NCBI GenBank assembly: GCA_004299465.1 | Contig: SCST01000731.1 | Location: 1-9,901 of the forward strand | Source of the DNA: Methylovulum sp. | GTDB taxonomy: Bacteria; Pseudomonadota; Gammaproteobacteria; Methylococcales; Methylomonadaceae | Reading direction: 5' to 3' | DNA length: 9,901 nucleotides | Part shown: piece by piece, positions 6,434 to 9,901 of the stretch | Layout: the number at the start of each line of letters is the position of its first letter | How positions within the stretch are numbered: position 1 is the first letter of the stretch | Notes under the pieces: generated by a model | What the model saw: only the letters and a program-made list of their open reading frames with translations | The model's database searches: none | What the model was told of the DNA's origin: nothing | Translations under genes and position numbers: made by a program

Positions 6434-7975
6434 ATGGAATTAGTTTGGGTGGGTACGGCGTACCTGGCGGGCTTGGTAGCCAGTCGCCTCTATTTTCCGC
6501 CGCTGGTGGGTTATTTGATAGCCGGTTACCTGTTATATGCCGCCGGGGTCCACGCCGATGACACATTGGCGCATGTCGCCGACATCGGCATTGAGTTACT
6601 GCTGTTTACGGTAGGTTTAAAGCTGAAATTGCGTTCGTTGATACGGCGCGAAGTGCTCAGTGTCGGCGGTTTGCACCTGTTCATTGTCACCGGCGTATCG
6701 GTGATTGTTTTCTTTGTTTTTGGCGGACAGGTATCCGGCGGCCTGGTGTTGGGGGTCAGCCTGGCGTTTTCCAGCACGGTGCTTGCCGTTAAGGTCCTCG
6801 ATGACAGCGGCGAACTGTCCACGATGTATGGGCGGGATGTGCTGAGTATTTTAATTTTGCAGGATATTGTCGCGATCGGCCTGTTGGCATTCGCCAATAA
6901 CCAACAGCCTATGCTTTGGGCGCCGGCTTTATTATTGCTCCCCCTGTTGCGCCCTTTCGCGTACCGTTTATTAAATATCAGCCGTGATGGTGAATTGAAA
7001 TTGCTGCTGGGCGTATCGCTGGCGCTGGCGGGCGGCGTATTGGCTGAACATGCCGGCATCTCGAGTGATATAGGCGCACTATTAATGGGCGTCATGCTGG
7101 CGGGGCATACGGATATAGACGAGTTCGCCGAAAAGTTATGGAGTTTGAAAGAAGCTTTTCTCGTCGCTTTTTTCCTGCAAATCGGCTTAACCGGTTTGCC
7201 GGGATATGACGAAATTTTACAGGCGCTGGGTTTATTATCGTTATTGCCGTTGCAGGGCGGGCTTTTTTTCGCGCTGTTCCTGCTGGTCGGCTTACGGGCG
7301 CGGACGGCGTTTGTTTCCTCGCTGGCCTTGATGACCTATAGCGAATTTGCGTTGATTACATCGGATGTCGTTGTTAAGGCGAATCTTTTGCCTCCGGTCT
7401 GGCAATCCATTATCGGTTTGGCGGTGGCGCTTTCGCTGGCGGTCGCGGCGCCGTTGAATCACTTTTCCCATCGCCTGTTTTCGTCGCTGGAACATTTATT
7501 AGTGCGCTTCGAAAGAAAAGTCGACCATCCTGACAAATTGCCCAGCACTATCGGTGTTGCCGAGTGGCTGGTGGTCGGCATGGGACGTACCGGTGTCTCG
7601 GCTTATCTTGAATTCAATCGGCAGGATACCCTGGTTTTGGGTTTGGATGCCGACCCCACCGTGTTGCAGAATCTGCTCGCCGACGGCCGGCGTGTGCTGT
7701 ACGGCGATGCGGAAGACGCCGAGCTATGGGACAAATTGCCGTTGGCAAGGATCAAGGGCATTATCCTGACCATGCCCGAGTTTGAGGTCCGGTCATCGTC
7801 GATCGTGCAATTGAAAATGCGTCGGTTTAAAGGCAATATCGGTACGGTCTGTTTCCATACGAATGAGGAACACGAGCTTTATCGCCTGGGCGCCACGTTT
7901 GTTATCCATCCCCTGATAGAAGCAGGCCGGCAATTGGTCGAGCGCATGCTGGATTCACAGGACCGGCCGGTTTAG
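6434..7975 (+). CDS. Kef/CPA2-type monovalent cation:proton antiporter with TrkA-N domain
   Basis: This is an inner-membrane antiporter, most likely exchanging K+ (or Na+) for H+ and used for K+ efflux or pH control. The 513-aa product has about 11-12 hydrophobic helices, starting with LAGLVASRLYFPPLVGYLIA. It carries the CPA2 segments IGIELLLFTVGLKL (51-64), AFSSTVLAVKVLDD (111-124) and LQDIVAIG (142-149, with the conserved QD). The C-terminal domain (about 376-495) starts with WLVVGMGRTGVSA, a GxGxxG Rossmann nucleotide-binding loop of TrkA-N/KTN type, followed by acidic VLGLDADP. NAD(H) or nucleotide gating is therefore likely. The ATG at 6434 was chosen because the family begins near this point; a GGG lies about 6 nt before it. 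An ATG at 6398 adds 12 polar residues without a better ribosome site. It is transcribed divergently from kdp and convergently with the next unit. Substrate is inferred, not shown. Confidence 0.9.
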   Translation: MELVWVGTAYLAGLVASRLYFPPLVGYLIAGYLLYAAGVHADDTLAHVADIGIELLLFTVGLKLKLRSLIRREVLSVGGLHLFIVTGVSVIVFFVFGGQVSGGLVLGVSLAFSSTVLAVKVLDDSGELSTMYGRDVLSILILQDIVAIGLLAFANNQQPMLWAPALLLLPLLRPFAYRLLNISRDGELKLLLGVSLALAGGVLAEHAGISSDIGALLMGVMLAGHTDIDEFAEKLWSLKEAFLVAFFLQIGLTGLPGYDEILQALGLLSLLPLQGGLFFALFLLVGLRARTAFVSSLALMTYSEFALITSDVVVKANLLPPVWQSIIGLAVALSLAVAAPLNHFSHRLFSSLEHLLVRFERKVDHPDKLPSTIGVAEWLVVGMGRTGVSAYLEFNRQDTLVLGLDADPTVLQNLLADGRRVLYGDAEDAELWDKLPLARIKGIILTMPEFEVRSSSIVQLKMRRFKGNIGTVCFHTNEEHELYRLGATFVIHPLIEAGRQLVERMLDSQDRPV

Positions 7976-8042
7976 CTTTGAAGCTACGGGGGGGCAAGTG
8001 GTCGAAGTGCTTTCATGCGCGATCCTTAACGGTAATATTGAT

Positions 8043-8207
8043 TTACGTCGGCTTCCTTGGGTCCGACGCAAAGAGCAAGATAATGCCGACCACCGGGCTT
8101 AGCAAAATGGAGCCGAAAAAATATCCCCAAAAACCGAATTTCTTGTTAATTCCAAAAATACCCACCAAAAAGCAGGCCGCTACATATATCGTCCACGCCA
8201 GCATCAT
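8043..8207 (-). CDS. 54-aa two-helix membrane protein, last gene of the SPFH/binding-protein unit
   Basis: A frame opening directly after the stop of the preceding gene (TAAATGATG) encodes 54 residues. Two hydrophobic helices (about 3-20 and 26-48) are joined by a short basic turn, GINKKFGFWGYF. The second helix carries LLSPVVGIILLF and the tail is DPRKPT. The GGAG box that serves it lies inside the end of the upstream gene. It is 3 nt from the first ATG and 6 nt from the second, so the true start may be 8204. The FGFWGYF...LLSPVVG pattern recalls small bacterial membrane proteins of unknown function. The abutting stop and start suggest co-translation with the binding-protein gene, and a membrane partner role is possible. 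A longer open frame on the opposite strand over this region is polar and has no ribosome site. Confidence 0.68.
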   Translation of the reverse strand: MMLAWTIYVAACFLVGIFGINKKFGFWGYFFGSILLSPVVGIILLFASDPRKPT

Positions 8208-9452
8208 TTACTCCAGGTCAACTGTTTTGAATTTTCCATTGATCATTTCCTTAACCACTATTTTTTTATTGGCAATCAAACTGTTTTGGTCGAATACATA
8301 GTGGTTGTAACCGTTTTTATTACCATACTGCAAGGTTGCCGCCACCTTGATGGGTTCTGCGGAAGCTGCCGACTGGATAGCGGAGGCCAGTACCTTGATG
8401 GCCTCGTAGCCCTGGAAGGCAAAATAACCCGGCGCATAACCGTAGCTTTGCTTAAACTTGTCAATAAAAAGACGGGGCGACGACGGTATTGGTTTTTCGG
8501 GTTCGCCGGCAGGCTTTTGAACCGTCCCGCCATCTTCCGGGAAAACAGAGGCGACATACAGCTTATTGGCGGTTTGATGGGACATTTCCCATACCGTCGC
8601 GTCGTCAAGACCTTCACTGCTCAGGATAGGTTTGTTAATCCCCATGGAACGCAACAATTCGATCATTTGCGCTCCCAGTTGGCCCCGTGCCCCAAGCACC
8701 ACAGCGTCAAAATCATGTTGCATCAGTTGGTAGATAAGGCCCGCTTTGCTGTCGATGTCCCCCGCCCGCTTGTCTTCCTCGGTCGCCAAAAAAGAGCGCG
8801 ACGCAATGACCTCAACGCCTCCAGGTAGGCCGCCGCCGGTAAGCGTGGTATAAAAATCCATGCCATAATCATCCTGGGTAAACAGTATGATCAATTTGTA
8901 AAGTTGGTGTGTTTTTGCGTAATCGATCAAGCGGTCCGCATAGAAACGGTCAGTCGGGTTGATGCTGAAGGTATATTTAAACCGGTGCGCGGTTAATGCA
9001 GTATCGGTGGCAAGGGCTGAAATAAACAACACGCCGTTATATTCATAGCTGATAGAGGCCGGTATTGCCGATGCCGACGACGAATGCCCGATCACGGCGG
9101 CGATGTTCCGGGTCGCGGAAATGGACAGCCAGGTATCCCTGGCGTCGTCATCAGTGCTGTCATCATATTCGTGCAGCACCAGCCGGGCGATACGGGTCTT
9201 TTGGTCGGACACCAGTTTTATGCCGTCCCGGTTGGTTTCGTTAACGGCAAGCCTGGCGCCGTCAAGGAAGCTCTTTTCGTGCAGAAAATTCCATACGACG
9301 GCGACATTGATGTCATTATCACTTTGCCGGGTTATTTCTGCCCGCCGCCGTAGCGAGTAATCGTATGTTAAATAATAGCTATAAATACTTTTTAATATAA
9401 TCAGTATGATAGCGACTAGAACGACAAACGGGCCTATGTATTTTTTACTCAT
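8208..9452 (-). CDS. Membrane-anchored periplasmic-binding-fold protein (branched-chain amino-acid receptor type)
   Basis: The 414-aa product has one N-terminal helix (GPFVVLVAIILIILKSIYSY, 7-26). It lacks a signal-peptidase or lipobox cysteine site, so it is probably an uncleaved anchor, leaving the rest in the periplasm. The rest fits the type I periplasmic binding fold (Peripla_BP_6, LIV-binding type): NVAVVWNF (49-56) as first strand, DGARLAVNETN (64-74), IGHSSSASAIPAS (121-133), a hinge strand LIILFTQDDYGMDFY (187-201), and GYEAIKVLASAIQ (348-360). Such proteins normally deliver ligands to ABC transporters, but no permease or ATPase gene is in view. The ATG at 9452 lies 2 nt after the stop of the SPFH gene and has only a weak ribosome site, so translation is probably coupled. 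A frame 40 codons longer overlaps the SPFH gene and is polar, so it is rejected. The ligand is unknown; a sensory rather than transport role is my inference. Confidence 0.85.
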   Translation of the reverse strand: MSKKYIGPFVVLVAIILIILKSIYSYYLTYDYSLRRRAEITRQSDNDINVAVVWNFLHEKSFLDGARLAVNETNRDGIKLVSDQKTRIARLVLHEYDDSTDDDARDTWLSISATRNIAAVIGHSSSASAIPASISYEYNGVLFISALATDTALTAHRFKYTFSINPTDRFYADRLIDYAKTHQLYKLIILFTQDDYGMDFYTTLTGGGLPGGVEVIASRSFLATEEDKRAGDIDSKAGLIYQLMQHDFDAVVLGARGQLGAQMIELLRSMGINKPILSSEGLDDATVWEMSHQTANKLYVASVFPEDGGTVQKPAGEPEKPIPSSPRLFIDKFKQSYGYAPGYFAFQGYEAIKVLASAIQSAASAEPIKVAATLQYGNKNGYNHYVFDQNSLIANKKIVVKEMINGKFKTVDLE

Positions 9453-9454
9453 TC

Positions 9455-9901
9455 TTATTGCCCGGCCGGCCCTCCCAGAATAATGGGCAATTGGTTGCCG
9501 CCGTTGCCGATCACGACGATTTTTGCATTCGGCGATTCGGCGAGGGCCTGAGTGGCCTGGATTCCTTTCCATTTCAAGATATCCGGCGTCAATGACTTGT
9601 GGATTTTCACATTGTATTCGCTAATTCCATCCGCCTCTATTTTTTTCCTTGTGGCTTCCTGGGCTTCCCGGTCTATCCGGTATTTATAGGCTTCGGCCAG
9701 TTGCTTTTGCTCTATCTTGGTTTCAATAGCCGTTTCAACCTGCTTGGGCAACATGATTTGGCGCAAGATGACATCTTCGATGATGATGTAATTGGTTTCA
9801 ATCTCGGCGACCGTCTTGATGATCATCTGGTGCAGGCTTTCTTCATTGCTGTAAAGCTGGTCCAGGGCCAGTTTTCCCACTAGAACACGCAAGGTATTCT
9901 C
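9455..9901 (-). CDS. SPFH/prohibitin (HflC-like) family protein, N-terminus cut by window edge
   Basis: The frame is open from the right edge for 148 codons. It shows the C-terminal half of an SPFH/band 7 domain (LVGKLALDQLYSNEESLHQM, then VILRQIMLPKQVETAIETKI). A long charged helix follows (about 66-95, EQKQLAEAYKYRIDREAQEA...KIEADG), and then a conserved end with GIQATQALAESPNAKIVVIG and a Gly/Pro tail. Such proteins form large ring or cage assemblies at membranes (prohibitins, HflK/HflC) and control proteases or membrane domains. The N-terminal membrane anchor lies outside the window. The TTG at 9892 falls mid-domain and is not the start. The stop is 2 nt before the binding-protein start codon, so the two are one operon. 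Confidence 0.88.
   Translation of the reverse strand, partial: ENTLRVLVGKLALDQLYSNEESLHQMIIKTVAEIETNYIIIEDVILRQIMLPKQVETAIETKIEQKQLAEAYKYRIDREAQEATRKKIEADGISEYNVKIHKSLTPDILKWKGIQATQALAESPNAKIVVIGNGGNQLPIILGGPAGQ

Noticed and set aside
7973..7986. TAGCTT-TG-AAGCTA dyad at the antiporter stop codon as terminator
   Set aside because: The loop is only 2 nt, the stem is AT-rich and no T-run follows on either strand.
7978..8301. Plus-strand open frame of 107 codons just after the antiporter
   Set aside because: It overlaps the 54-aa membrane protein and the end of the binding-protein gene on the other strand; its product is polar, without recognisable motifs or a ribosome site.
9453..9572. 40-residue N-terminal extension of the binding-fold protein
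   Set aside because: It overlaps the conserved end of the SPFH gene, is Arg-rich and would place the membrane anchor internally.
1..9901. CRISPR array, tRNA, rRNA or complete insertion sequence
   Set aside because: No regularly spaced repeats, no tRNA cloverleaf or rRNA signatures noticed, and no intact transposase or paired IS ends seen.

Overview
The window reads as a chromosomal segment of a gammaproteobacterium-like organism with moderate GC. Short palindromic repeats of the TTCCCACGC-TCT-GCGTGGGAA type lie between genes. I recall repeats of this kind as common in methanotrophic (Methylococcales) and sulfur-oxidising gammaproteobacteria, so that placement is a recollection-based guess and not a proof. 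Its main theme is potassium: one high-affinity K+ uptake pump, one K+ channel and one K+/H+-antiporter-like protein lie within about 8 kb.

Region 1 (1-1131, minus strand) holds a two-helix K+ channel cut off by the left edge, with a VGFGD selectivity filter. Upstream of it is a small standalone protein that looks like the N-terminal RNase H-fold domain of an IS110-type transposase but has lost most of its catalytic acidic residues. A gene-free stretch then follows, with an ~86-bp imperfect palindrome and a GC-rich terminator.

Region 2 (1132-6265, minus strand) is the kdp operon, in transcription order: a 28-aa membrane peptide, kdpF (29 aa), kdpA, kdpB, kdpC and a 99-aa secreted protein, closed by the terminator. 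The short genes kdpF and the 28-aa peptide were found by translating the 5' end of the operon directly. The genes are tightly packed except between kdpA and kdpB, where a triple-hairpin palindromic repeat sits in a 161-base gap. The sensor/regulator pair kdpD/kdpE is not in the window. An A/T-rich pair of 11-bp-phased direct repeats upstream is a candidate activator site.

Region 3 (6434-7975, plus strand) is a divergently transcribed Kef/CPA2-type antiporter with a C-terminal TrkA-N (Rossmann) domain, sharing the intergenic region with kdp.

Region 4 (8043-9901, minus strand, convergent with region 3) is a compact three-gene unit. It contains an SPFH/prohibitin-family protein (cut by the right edge), a membrane-anchored periplasmic-binding-fold protein of the branched-chain amino-acid receptor type without visible ABC transporter genes, and a 54-aa two-helix membrane protein. 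Junctions are 2 nt and 0 nt. This is the least explained gene set in the window and the best candidate for an undescribed membrane-associated system.
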